Of a stretch of 64,000 nucleotides of DNA, positions 52,906 to 61,227 are shown piece by piece. Location: the NCBI RefSeq assembly GCF_028649435.1, contig NZ_JAQSIN010000001.1, one strand, 5' to 3'. Made by a program: the position numbers and the translations under genes. The notes beneath the pieces are model-generated. The model was not told where the DNA came from. It saw only the letters and a program-made list of their open reading frames with translations, and ran no database searches. Source of the stretch: Curvibacter microcysteis (GTDB taxonomy: Bacteria; Pseudomonadota; Gammaproteobacteria; Burkholderiales; Burkholderiaceae_C). Within the stretch, counting starts at the first letter, position 1; each line of letters opens with the position of its first letter.

Positions 52906-54366
52906 TCAGGCCTGCGCGGCCACCGGCGCCGGCAGCACCTTGCCCGGGTTCAGCAGGCCCTGCGGGTCGAGCGCTTTTTTGATCTGCCACATCAGGGCCA
53001 GTTCGACCTCGGACTTGTAGTGGCTCAAGTCGTCGCGCTTGGCCACGCCCACGCCGTGCTCGGCCGAAATCGAGCCCCCCGCCGCATGGGCCAGCGAATC
53101 GACCTGGCGTGAAATCGGCTCGTAAAACGCGGTCAGGTAGTCCTTGGCCGCGCGGTCGGCAGGGCGCAGTGGGTTGAAGTGCACATTGCCGTCGCCCATG
53201 TGGCCATAAACAATCATGCGGGTCTGGGGCTCCAGGGCCAGCACGGCGGCGGAGGCCTCCTCAATGAAGGCCGCGATGCGCGACAGCGGCACCGACACAT
53301 CGCACTTGATGCTGCCACCGGTGCGGGTTTGGGCGTCTGAAATTTCCTCGCGGATGCGCCACAGGGTTTGTGCGTCGGCGCCGCTTTGGGCCAGCGTGGC
53401 GTCCAGCACCAGGCCGCTGTCCAGGCCCGACTCCAGCACCTGCATCAGGGTCTGGTCCAGGCTCTCGGACGAGGCGCCGGAAGTCAGCTCGATCAGCACC
53501 ATCCAGTCGTGGCGCGCTTCAAACGGCGACTTCACGTTGCCCAGGTAGCCCAGCACCAGGTCCAGCGCCGGGCCGGAGATCAGTTCGAAGGCGGTCACGG
53601 CCTGGCCCGCCGTCTTTTTGGCCTCGCCCAGCAAGGCCACCGCAGCGGCGGGGCTGGCCACGGCGGCCAGCGCGACCGACGAGGCGGTGGGCTGCGGCAT
53701 CAGCTTGAGCACGGCCGCCGTCACGATGCCCAGCGTGCCTTCCGAGCCAATGAAGAGCTGCTTGAGGTCGTAGCCCGTGTTGTCCTTGCGCAGGCCGCGC
53801 AGGCCCGAGTAGATGCGCCCGTCGGGCAGCACCGCTTCCACGCCCAGCACCAGGTCGCGCATGTTGCCGTAGCGCAGAACGGCGGTGCCGCCTGCGTTGG
53901 TGGAGATGTTGCCGCCAATCTGGCACGATCCCTCCGACCCAATGCGCAGCGGAAACAGGCGCCCCGCGTCCTCGGCCGCGTTGCGTGCCGCATTCAGGGT
54001 GACGCCTGCTTGCAGGGTCAAGGTGTCGTTGACGGTGTCCACCGCCAGCACCTGGTTCATGCGGCGCAGGTTCAACACCACGGCCTGGCCCTGGGGCTCG
54101 GGCACGGCGCCGCCCATCAGCGAGGTGTTGCCCCCTTGCGGCACCACCACCACGCCGCGGGCGTGGCACCAGGCCATCACCTGGCTGACCTGCTCGGTGC
54201 TGTTGGGCAGCACCACCGCCGCGGCCTGACCCACGTACAGGCCTCGGTAGTCGGTCACAAAAGGCTGCAGGTCCGGGGCCTGGCTCAGGCAGGCCTGGGG
54301 GCCGACGATGGCGCTCAGGGCGGCGACGATGGCGTCGTTGGACAGGGAAGTGGTGGTCACGGTCAT
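52906..54366 (-). CDS. FAD-linked D-2-hydroxyacid dehydrogenase (GlcD/D-LDH type)
   Basis: This 486-residue flavoenzyme of the vanillyl-alcohol-oxidase fold has the FAD-binding motif VPQGGNTSLMGGAV and GVTLNAARNAAEDAGRLFPL, GSCQIGGNISTNAGGTAVLRY, and the C-terminal substrate domain ending SISAEHGVGVAKRDDLSHY. The family oxidises D-lactate, glycolate, D-2-hydroxyglutarate or D-malate-like acids. It is divergent from a DmlR-like regulator, which points to D-malate or another D-2-hydroxyacid. The true substrate is open. Confidence 0.88.
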   Translation of the reverse strand: MTVTTTSLSNDAIVAALSAIVGPQACLSQAPDLQPFVTDYRGLYVGQAAAVVLPNSTEQVSQVMAWCHARGVVVVPQGGNTSLMGGAVPEPQGQAVVLNLRRMNQVLAVDTVNDTLTLQAGVTLNAARNAAEDAGRLFPLRIGSEGSCQIGGNISTNAGGTAVLRYGNMRDLVLGVEAVLPDGRIYSGLRGLRKDNTGYDLKQLFIGSEGTLGIVTAAVLKLMPQPTASSVALAAVASPAAAVALLGEAKKTAGQAVTAFELISGPALDLVLGYLGNVKSPFEARHDWMVLIELTSGASSESLDQTLMQVLESGLDSGLVLDATLAQSGADAQTLWRIREEISDAQTRTGGSIKCDVSVPLSRIAAFIEEASAAVLALEPQTRMIVYGHMGDGNVHFNPLRPADRAAKDYLTAFYEPISRQVDSLAHAAGGSISAEHGVGVAKRDDLSHYKSEVELALMWQIKKALDPQGLLNPGKVLPAPVAAQA

Positions 54367-54528
54367 GGTGGGTCGGGGGGCGAAATCAGGGGGAAGGGCA
54401 GGGCAGCAGGGCCTTGGGGCAGGTGCCCGGAAGCCAGCCGCCCAGCCGGTGAATCAAGCTGGCGCCGATTCTGGTTTAAACATGAAAAAGTTACAATTGC
54501 CTCTCTGTGCATTCATTGAGAACAAAGC

Positions 54529-55464
54529 GTGAACAGTCTCCCTGACAACGAGGATCTGCGCGTCTTCACCGTGGTGGTTCGCAAGTCCAGCTTTGCCGCT
54601 GCGGCGGAGGAGCTGGGCAGCTCGCCCGCCTATGTCAGCAAACGCATCCGCCTGCTGGAGCAGGTGCTGGGCGTGCGCCTGTTGCACCGCACCACGCGCC
54701 GGGTGGCGGTGACCGAGGACGGCGAGCGCGTGTTCCATTGGGCCCAGCGCGTGCTGGACGATGTGGACCACCTGATGCAAGAGGTGGCGGTCACCCGCCA
54801 AACGCCGCGCGGCTCGCTGCGCATCAGCAGCAGCTTTGGCTTTGGCCGCCAGGTGGTGGCGCCCCTGGTGTCGCAGTTGGTGGAGCGCTACCCCGGCCTG
54901 CAGGTGCGCTTTGAGGTGTTTGACCGACTGGTCGACGTGGCCAGCGAGGGCTTTGACCTCGACGTGCGCGTGGGCGACGACATCGCCCCGCACCTGATCG
55001 CGCGCCGGCTGGCCGACAACCACCGCATCCTGTGTGCGGCGCCCGCCTACCTGCAGCGCCGGGGCACGCCACGCAACCTGCAGGACCTGAGCCAGCACGA
55101 CTGCCTGGTCATCAAAGAGCGCGACCATCCGTTTGGGGTTTGGCGCCTGCACGCGGGCGCGCAGGAGGACACGGTCAAGGTCACGGGCCCGCTGTCGTCC
55201 AACCACGGCGAGATCGTGGTGCGCTGGGCGCTGGACGGGCGCGGCGTGCTGCTGCGCTCCATCTGGGACGTGGCGCCCTGGCTGCAAAGCGGCGAGCTGG
55301 TGCAGGTGCTGCCCGAGTGGCGCCAGGAGGCCAACATCTGGGCCGTCTACCCCTCGCGCCTGAGCAACTCGGCCAAGGTGCGGGTGTGTGTGGAATTTTT
55401 GCAGGCGCAGTTGGCGCCGCTGGACCCGGGCCTGGCCCGGGCCAGCGCCGCGCCCGGCGCCTGA
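54529..55464 (+). CDS. DmlR-like LysR-family regulator
   Basis: This 311-residue regulator follows the DmlR/TtuA type closely: DLRVFTVVVRKSSFAAAAEE, SPAYVSKRIRLLEQVLGVRL, ISSSFGFGRQVVAPLVSQLV, IKERDHPFGVW and VTGPLSSNHGEIVVRWALD. In E. coli DmlR activates D-malate utilisation. It is divergent from the FAD-linked hydroxyacid dehydrogenase, in a 162-base gap that is AT-rich near 54475-54520. GTG start; no better in-frame ATG keeps the HTH whole. Confidence 0.92.
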   Translation: MNSLPDNEDLRVFTVVVRKSSFAAAAEELGSSPAYVSKRIRLLEQVLGVRLLHRTTRRVAVTEDGERVFHWAQRVLDDVDHLMQEVAVTRQTPRGSLRISSSFGFGRQVVAPLVSQLVERYPGLQVRFEVFDRLVDVASEGFDLDVRVGDDIAPHLIARRLADNHRILCAAPAYLQRRGTPRNLQDLSQHDCLVIKERDHPFGVWRLHAGAQEDTVKVTGPLSSNHGEIVVRWALDGRGVLLRSIWDVAPWLQSGELVQVLPEWRQEANIWAVYPSRLSNSAKVRVCVEFLQAQLAPLDPGLARASAAPGA

Positions 55465-55468
55465 CCCA

Positions 55469-56485
55469 TCAGGGCATGGGGTGGTGCCCACCTCGGGCCG
55501 GGGCTTTCAGGTGGTTTTGGCCCCAGTAGGCCAGCGCCGCCTTGCCCTGGATGTTCAGCTTGCCATAGACGCTGTGCAGTTGGTTGCGCACCGTGGCGGG
55601 TGAGTTGCCTTGCTCCCGGGCGATTTCTTTGTAGCTCAGACCCTGCGCCGCCAGGGCCGCCACCCGTTGCTCGCTGGCGGTCAATTCGGCTTGGCCTTGC
55701 AGGCGTTCCAACCGAAAGCGAAGCACGTCGCCACAGCGCTGCAGGCGGGCCGTGATCCGGCGTCCCTTGTAACGGTCCTGCGGGCTGTTCAGCAAGGGGG
55801 TCAACAAGGGGGGCGGCAGGCTGACCCCAGGGAATTCAGGCCACTCCAGTGCCAACCAGTCGCGCGCCTGCGGCGTGGCCACGATGATGTGGCCGCTGAG
55901 GTCGGTGATCAACTCGCAAGACGGGCTGCTGGCTCCCGTGTCCTGGTGGGTGGCCCATTTGTCGGCCAGGGTCATGGCGTTCAGGATGTGAGGCAAGGTC
56001 TGGTCGGCCAAAGCCACCTCGCTTTGCAGGTAGGCGCGCTTGGCCTGCGCGCGCCACAGCGACACCAGGGCAAAGTGGTGCCCGGTGCGCTGCGTGAGCA
56101 GCATGGCGTGGCGGGTCTCAAACAAGGCCGCGTAGTCGCGCAGGCGTTGGTTGGCGATGCCCGTCACATCCTGCGCGAAGGTCTGCCCGGGGCGGTCCAT
56201 GGCCCGTTGGATCAGGCGGTCCTGGCTGCTCACCCGGCCTTCAGGGGTCAGTCGCTCACTGGTCACCTGAGCGAGCCGGTAGCGGATTTTCTCGATCCCG
56301 TTGCCGTAGGAGAGGCAGGCATTGAACCGCATGTCCTGGGATTCAAAGAGGCTCATCGAGTAGATGGCGGCCGAATCAAAGTGCATGTGCGTGCGCAGCT
56401 GGCGCAAGGCCTGTTGGCCCAGGGCATCGGCGCGGGCCACGCTGGCATCGTGGTACAGGTCGAGTAGAAAAGGCGTGAGTTTCAT
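55469..56485 (-). CDS. LuxR-type HTH transcriptional regulator
   Basis: This 338-residue regulator has an N-terminal sensor-like region (residues 1-270, no recognised domain) and a C-terminal LuxR/GerE helix-turn-helix (LTASEQRVAALAAQGLSYKE, then IAREQGNSPATVRNQLHSVY). There is no receiver domain. It ends four bases from the convergent DmlR-like gene. It lies downstream of the caspase gene on the same strand, but 68 bases separate them and no functional link is shown. The ATG at 56485 was chosen over one eight codons upstream. Confidence 0.85.
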   Translation of the reverse strand: MKLTPFLLDLYHDASVARADALGQQALRQLRTHMHFDSAAIYSMSLFESQDMRFNACLSYGNGIEKIRYRLAQVTSERLTPEGRVSSQDRLIQRAMDRPGQTFAQDVTGIANQRLRDYAALFETRHAMLLTQRTGHHFALVSLWRAQAKRAYLQSEVALADQTLPHILNAMTLADKWATHQDTGASSPSCELITDLSGHIIVATPQARDWLALEWPEFPGVSLPPPLLTPLLNSPQDRYKGRRITARLQRCGDVLRFRLERLQGQAELTASEQRVAALAAQGLSYKEIAREQGNSPATVRNQLHSVYGKLNIQGKAALAYWGQNHLKAPARGGHHPMP

Positions 56486-56524
56486 GCAGTTCCAGGTTCT
56501 GGATGGCATCCGATGGGCGCAGGC

Positions 56525-56535
56525 GTTCTAAGAAC
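56525..56535. repeat. Short inverted repeat before the LuxR-type gene
   Basis: GTTCT-A-AGAAC is a perfect 11-bp dyad 40 bases before the LuxR-type start and 19 bases after the caspase stop. It could be an operator. It is short enough to be chance. Confidence 0.25.
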
Positions 56536-56553
56536 CGCTCACTGGGCAAGGGC

Positions 56554-59500
56554 TCAGCGTGCTTTGGGCCGCCGCGCGAGCGCAAAGTCGTCCAAGCCGC
56601 CAGGGGGCGCGATCAGCCTGGGCGTTTGGCGACCTTGGGTCAGCGCCGGTACCCGGGTCGAGACCCAGGCATCCAGCCCTTTGTAGGTGACCTGGCCCAC
56701 GCTGTAGGGGTCGGCTTTCCAGGCATCGCCCAGCCCTTCCAGCAAGGCATGGGTGAAGGCCCCATGGCGACCGGGGGCGTATTCCCAGCTCAACTGGTCG
56801 CTGCGGCTGCTGGCGAAGACCAGCACCTGGCTGTCCGGTCGGGCCAGTTCGCTGTTGAGGGCGTCCCCATTGCTCAGCCGCACGCCGCCCAGCCCGCCCG
56901 ACAAGGCCGGCTGCCCCGCATGGCAGGTGTCAATGAAGAACACCGCCCGGCTGCCGCCGCCGCGCAGGTTGAGCGACAGCAAGGTGTCCTGAATGGCCTT
57001 GTAGGGCACGCCGGTGTCGGGCAGTTGCTTGAGCCGCACATCGTGCGAGCCAAAGTAGTAGCGGTGGTCCTCGCCCAGGGTGAAGCCGTGGCCGGCCAAA
57101 AACAGCATCCCCACATCGCCCTCGGCCACTTGGGACTGCAACCACTGCAGGCCATTGAGGATGGCGTCGCGTCCCGCCCCCTCGTTGGTCAGCACCCGGG
57201 CTTCCACGTCGCGGTAGCCCAGGCCGCGCTGGCGCAGCAGGGTGTCGGCAAAGGAGCGTGCATCGGCGTGCGCGTAGCTCAAGGCCGGCACCTCCGCGTC
57301 CTGGAAAGTGGACACCCCCACGGCCAGCAGCCACAGCTTGGGCCGCTGCGCCGCTTCTCCAGCCGGTGTGGCCTCTGCGGCAGAGCGGCTGCGGGCTTCC
57401 TGGCCCTCCGCAGCGCCTGGCAAGGTCAGGCTCAGCGGCAAGCTGCTGCCATGGCGGTTGTCCGCCTGCAGGCGCAAGCTGGTGTCGTTGGGGCCCAGGT
57501 CCAGGCGCAGTTGACGCTGGCCTTGGCTGTCGTCGCTGCTGCTCCAGCGCGTGGCGGCCAGGGCCTGGCCGTTGACCCAGACGCGCAGGCGGCGCATGGG
57601 GGCGTCGGCATGGCTGCGAACCCGCAGCGTCACCTGCACCTCGCGGCCGCCCAGGCGCTGTGGGCCCGTCACCAGCTCCAGCACCGGGGGCAGGGCTTGC
57701 GTCACCGGCGCACGGGGCTCTTGCCGCTGCGCGGACTGGTTGGCCACTTCCAGCGCTTGGTCTTCATCCAGGGTGCGCAGCACCTGGTTGATCACGTCGG
57801 GGCGGTGGTAGCGCTCGCGGAATTGCTGCAGCGGAAAGAAGTCGCTCTCCTGGTCTTTCGCGCGGTTCAGGTGCCAGCCGGCCAGCGTGTCGGCGCCTGC
57901 TGCGGCGTCAAAATAACCGGAGGGCGTCCACAGCAACCAACGCTGCCGGTCGGGGGGCACGTACAAGGCCAGCAGTTCCTGTCCGTCTGACAGGCGGTAC
58001 CAGCGCACGGTGCCGTCCCCCAGTGCGGCCACCAAGAGGCGGCCGCTGCGGTCGATGTTCACGCCCCAGGCCGGGGTGTGCAGCGCGCGCATCCACAGCC
58101 TTCGGCCGCTCGTGTCCAGCCGGTACAGCCCCAGCTGCGTTCCCAGCACAAAGCCGCTGCGGTCGGGCAATTCGGCCAGGGCGTTGCTGGGCTCATTGCG
58201 GGGCCCGCCCGGCAATTCGGGGCGCAGGTTCAGCAGCTGTCCGTTCAAGGTGGGCTGGGTGTCGTTGAGCCAGCGGGTCACGCCCAACTGGTTTTGTGAG
58301 GGGGCCAGGCCTTGGGGCAAGGTGCCTGCCCTTAGTTGCCGTCGAGCGAGGTCAAACACCAGCGGCTGGCCGCCTGCCAGTTCGTAGCCGAACTGCACGG
58401 CCTGGGCGCTGGGGTCCAGTCGCAAGCTGTCCAGGCAGCAACTGCCCCGCAAGTCGGCCCCAGGCGCTGGGCCCAGGGCCGTCCAACTGCCGGTTTCCTG
58501 GAGCCGACCCCATTGGCCGTCGCCAAAGCCCAGCAGCCAGCGGCCCCCAGCCAGGGGGCGAACGGCCAAGGCGGTGCTGGCGCCAGTGGGGCGGTTGCTC
58601 AGCACCTGGCCGGAGTCGCGCGACCACACCCGGGCCAGCGTGCGGCCGTCCACACTCCATTGCCCCACGCCCAGCAGCTGCCTGCCGTCGGCACTCCAGG
58701 CCACCCGGTCCAGCGAGGCCCAGGGGGCCAGGGCCCCCAGGTTCAGCTGGGCCAGCTTGGCCGGGAACTGGTTGACCAGCCCGACGGTGTCCAGCACCAG
58801 CTGGTGCTGCAAGGTGTAGCTGTCACGCACTTCCACGACGGCGCTGCCCGGTGTGGGCGCAGGTCCCCCCGCGCTGGCGGGGTGCCGGGTGTAGCCCACC
58901 GCCAAGGAGCGCCCATCGGGCGAAAACGCCAGTGTGTTGGGGTAGCTGGGCATCTTGGGCACGGCCTGCACCCGCAGGGGCACGCCCACGATCTGGCGAC
59001 CGCGCAGCTCCAGCAGGTAAGTGTTCAGCTGCCCGATCGAGCTGGCCAGTGCCAGTCGGCCATCCTGGGCCCAGGTGACTTTGGTGGTGACCGTCGGCGT
59101 TTGCGGGTCCAGCGGCGCCGTCAATTGCAGCGGCGGGGTCTCCGTGACCAGGCTGTACACCAGCACCTGAGCCCGGTCGCTGGTGGTGCCCACCGCCAAC
59201 CAGCGGCCATCCGGGCTGAAGGCCAGATCCGACACCACGCCAGGCATGCCCGCCAGGCGCTGGCGCATCACGCCGCTGCGCCGGTCAAACAGATACACCG
59301 ACGCGCCGCCGTCCCAACTGAGGCCGGTGGCGCCGCCCGTGGCAATCAGCTCGCCGTCCGAGGACAGGGCCACGGCCAACAAGCGGCCCTCCAGCCCCTC
59401 ATCCAGCGGGGGGCGAATCACCCGGAGCAGCCGGCCTTCGGGCAATTGCCAGACGCGCACGGTCTTGTCGTCGCCCGCCGTCACGGCCCAGCGTCCGCTG

Positions 59501-60465
59501 GGCTCGGTGTCCAGGGCCCAAATCGCCCCTTGGTGCCCGCCGCTGTCCAGGCGCAGAAAAGGCTGGTCCGGCGGGCCTTCACCCCGTCGCAGGCTGGTGG
59601 CCGAAGGCGCCGCGCCCGCCGTCGGGCGGGCCGAGGCCAGCACCGGGTTGGCGCTGGGGTTCGGGCGGGCGCCGGGCTGGGCCGAGCCCGCATCGAGCCG
59701 CAGGTCGCCGACCAAGCCACTGACCAGCCAGGGCCGCTGTTTGCCCTGGGTGTTGGCGTCGACCTCGCCCTGGGTTTGTTCTGCCAGCTCCTTGAGCGAG
59801 AGCCGGGTGTTCAGCAGGTTGCGGTTGAAGGCCAGGGCGAAGGGACTGTGCTCACCTTCGCCATCGCGGGCGGTTTGGCCTGGGCTGGTGGAATACAGCT
59901 GCAAGCTGCCGCGCACGTAGGGCGGCTCGGCAAACCCCTGGCTTCCTTGGCCGCGCGAGGGCAGGCTTCGGCAGGCGTCCATGACCAGCACGGACACCCG
60001 GGCGTTGGCCCCTTGCAAAACCGACTGCAGGTAGTTGATGGACAAGCCCCGGGTCTTCAACTGAACCGCGCTCACCTCTTTGGGGAACTGGTCCACCGGG
60101 ATCAGGTAGTTGTTGCCGTCCACTTCCAGGCCATGCCCGGCGTAATAGACCAGGGCCAGATCGGCTTTTTGGGCGCGGCGCGCGAAGTCCTCCACGTCCT
60201 GGTTCATTTGTTGCAGGTTGCGGTCCTTCACCAGCGTGACCGCAAAGCCCAGCCGATCCAGGCTGGTGGCGATCAGCTCCGCGTCACGCACCGGGTTTTT
60301 CAGGGCCACCACCGGCGCGTAGGCCGCATTGCCGATGACCAGTGCCACTTTTCGCCCGGTGGTCTCTGCCGCGTGCACCCCTGACAGGGCCCAGAGGTGG
60401 AGCACCAGCACCAGGGCCAAGCCAGCCCACGCCCCCCACCTAAACCGTCGATGCCACTGCTTCAT
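56554..60465 (-). CDS. Exported double-caspase WD40 protein
   Basis: This 1303-residue protein has a membrane or signal segment at residues 12-30. The first caspase-like domain (about 36-260) has the His in VYYAGHG (His111) and the Cys in MDACR (Cys165). A linker and an approximately 500-residue WD40 propeller follow (HQGAIWALDTEPSGRWAVTA, FSPDGRWLAVG). Then comes a WTPSGYFDAAAGAD block. A second caspase-like domain (about 1043-1303) has LAGHGFTL (His1126) and FIDTCHAGQP (Cys1181). Both His-Cys dyads are intact. One C-terminal caspase is common in such WD40 proteins; a second at the N-terminus is unusual. The substrate and trigger are unknown. An AT-rich leader without a clear Shine-Dalgarno precedes the ATG. 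Confidence 0.88.
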   Translation of the reverse strand: MKQWHRRFRWGAWAGLALVLVLHLWALSGVHAAETTGRKVALVIGNAAYAPVVALKNPVRDAELIATSLDRLGFAVTLVKDRNLQQMNQDVEDFARRAQKADLALVYYAGHGLEVDGNNYLIPVDQFPKEVSAVQLKTRGLSINYLQSVLQGANARVSVLVMDACRSLPSRGQGSQGFAEPPYVRGSLQLYSTSPGQTARDGEGEHSPFALAFNRNLLNTRLSLKELAEQTQGEVDANTQGKQRPWLVSGLVGDLRLDAGSAQPGARPNPSANPVLASARPTAGAAPSATSLRRGEGPPDQPFLRLDSGGHQGAIWALDTEPSGRWAVTAGDDKTVRVWQLPEGRLLRVIRPPLDEGLEGRLLAVALSSDGELIATGGATGLSWDGGASVYLFDRRSGVMRQRLAGMPGVVSDLAFSPDGRWLAVGTTSDRAQVLVYSLVTETPPLQLTAPLDPQTPTVTTKVTWAQDGRLALASSIGQLNTYLLELRGRQIVGVPLRVQAVPKMPSYPNTLAFSPDGRSLAVGYTRHPASAGGPAPTPGSAVVEVRDSYTLQHQLVLDTVGLVNQFPAKLAQLNLGALAPWASLDRVAWSADGRQLLGVGQWSVDGRTLARVWSRDSGQVLSNRPTGASTALAVRPLAGGRWLLGFGDGQWGRLQETGSWTALGPAPGADLRGSCCLDSLRLDPSAQAVQFGYELAGGQPLVFDLARRQLRAGTLPQGLAPSQNQLGVTRWLNDTQPTLNGQLLNLRPELPGGPRNEPSNALAELPDRSGFVLGTQLGLYRLDTSGRRLWMRALHTPAWGVNIDRSGRLLVAALGDGTVRWYRLSDGQELLALYVPPDRQRWLLWTPSGYFDAAAGADTLAGWHLNRAKDQESDFFPLQQFRERYHRPDVINQVLRTLDEDQALEVANQSAQRQEPRAPVTQALPPVLELVTGPQRLGGREVQVTLRVRSHADAPMRRLRVWVNGQALAATRWSSSDDSQGQRQLRLDLGPNDTSLRLQADNRHGSSLPLSLTLPGAAEGQEARSRSAAEATPAGEAAQRPKLWLLAVGVSTFQDAEVPALSYAHADARSFADTLLRQRGLGYRDVEARVLTNEGAGRDAILNGLQWLQSQVAEGDVGMLFLAGHGFTLGEDHRYYFGSHDVRLKQLPDTGVPYKAIQDTLLSLNLRGGGSRAVFFIDTCHAGQPALSGGLGGVRLSNGDALNSELARPDSQVLVFASSRSDQLSWEYAPGRHGAFTHALLEGLGDAWKADPYSVGQVTYKGLDAWVSTRVPALTQGRQTPRLIAPPGGLDDFALARRPKAR

Positions 60466-60613
60466 ATGAAAAAATAGAAACAAATAGTAAATAAATGCGA
60501 GTTTAGCCAGCGCACGGATTGATCAAGCACCTGCATGTGCAAAGAAGTACTCCGACACCCGGCCAACAGGCCCGGTGTGGCGTTCTGGCTGCAAAGCGCT
60601 GGCGGGGCCGTGT
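60466..60613 (-). promoter_or_regulatory. AT-rich leader of the caspase gene
   Basis: The 148 bases between the YbjN-like stop and the caspase ATG turn sharply AT-rich near the ATG (60466-60520). They read TTTACTATTTGTTTC on the minus strand, with TAAACT and TTGATC as weak promoter-like boxes further up. This suggests a separate promoter for the caspase gene, so it may not depend only on the upstream operon. Confidence 0.35.
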
Positions 60614-61084
60614 TCAGTGGCAGGACGTGCGTTGTTGTTGCTGTTCTTTGCAGGCGCGGGCAATGCACTGCACGAGGTGCTGGAGGGCCTTCAAGTTGCG
60701 CGCCATGACCGACTTAAGCAGGGCCGGGTCTGGCGCCTGGTCGCTGCCCGCCAGAAAGCACTCGATGGTGGCACTCAGGCGGTAGCCTTCTTCGTCCTCG
60801 CTGCGGGGGATCAGGTACGCCTTGGCGGCCTTGCAAGTGCGGTTGGCCTCGTTGACCACATTCAGCGCGCTGACCAGGTCCAGGCCCGTGCTTTGCTGGT
60901 TGGCAAAGCTGGGGTAGACCAGCATCAGGTACTCGGGGTCTTTGTCTGCGTCCAGGCGGACATACAGGCTGCCGAGGTCGGGGTGGCGAAAAATGACGTC
61001 TTGGTCCTCGTCGATGTGGGCCATCAGGCCCAGTTCTTCTTGGATCAGCGTTTGGTAGCGTTCGGCCAGGGTATTGGGGCGCAT
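60614..61084 (-). CDS. YbjN-like small protein before the caspase gene
   Basis: This 156-residue acidic soluble protein starts MRPNTLAERYQTLIQEELGL. It has a beta-alpha pattern resembling YbjN or type III secretion chaperone-like folds: IDEDQDVIFRHPDLGSLYVR, PEYLMLVYPSFANQQST, LVSALNVVNEANRTCKAAKA and GYRLSATIECFLAGSD. AAGGAGG lies five bases before the ATG, an excellent ribosome-binding site. Such proteins act as regulators or chaperones. Its place between the SulP and caspase genes suggests a partner role. The family call is tentative. Confidence 0.6.
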   Translation of the reverse strand: MRPNTLAERYQTLIQEELGLMAHIDEDQDVIFRHPDLGSLYVRLDADKDPEYLMLVYPSFANQQSTGLDLVSALNVVNEANRTCKAAKAYLIPRSEDEEGYRLSATIECFLAGSDQAPDPALLKSVMARNLKALQHLVQCIARACKEQQQQRTSCH

Positions 61085-61110
61085 GGGAACCTCCTTGTAT
61101 GCGGATGGAA

Positions 61111-61151
61111 GGGGTCAGCAGCCCTCACCGATGTGTCGAGCTGCTGACTCC
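61111..61151 (-). repeat. Long hairpin before the YbjN-like gene
   Basis: GTCAGCAGC (61114-61122) pairs with GCTGCTGAC (61140-61148). The stem extends to about 12 bp with one G-T pair and a 17-base loop. It lies 30-67 bases upstream of the YbjN-like ATG within the 143-base gap after the SulP gene. It may be an operator, a transcript processing site or a partial terminator. Confidence 0.5.
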
Positions 61152-61227
61152 CTATTCGCCATCCGGCGCAAAAGGTTGGTTGCCGGGCAGAACTTTTTTT
61201 GCAGGCCAGGCTGGCGCCCGGCCGCCA

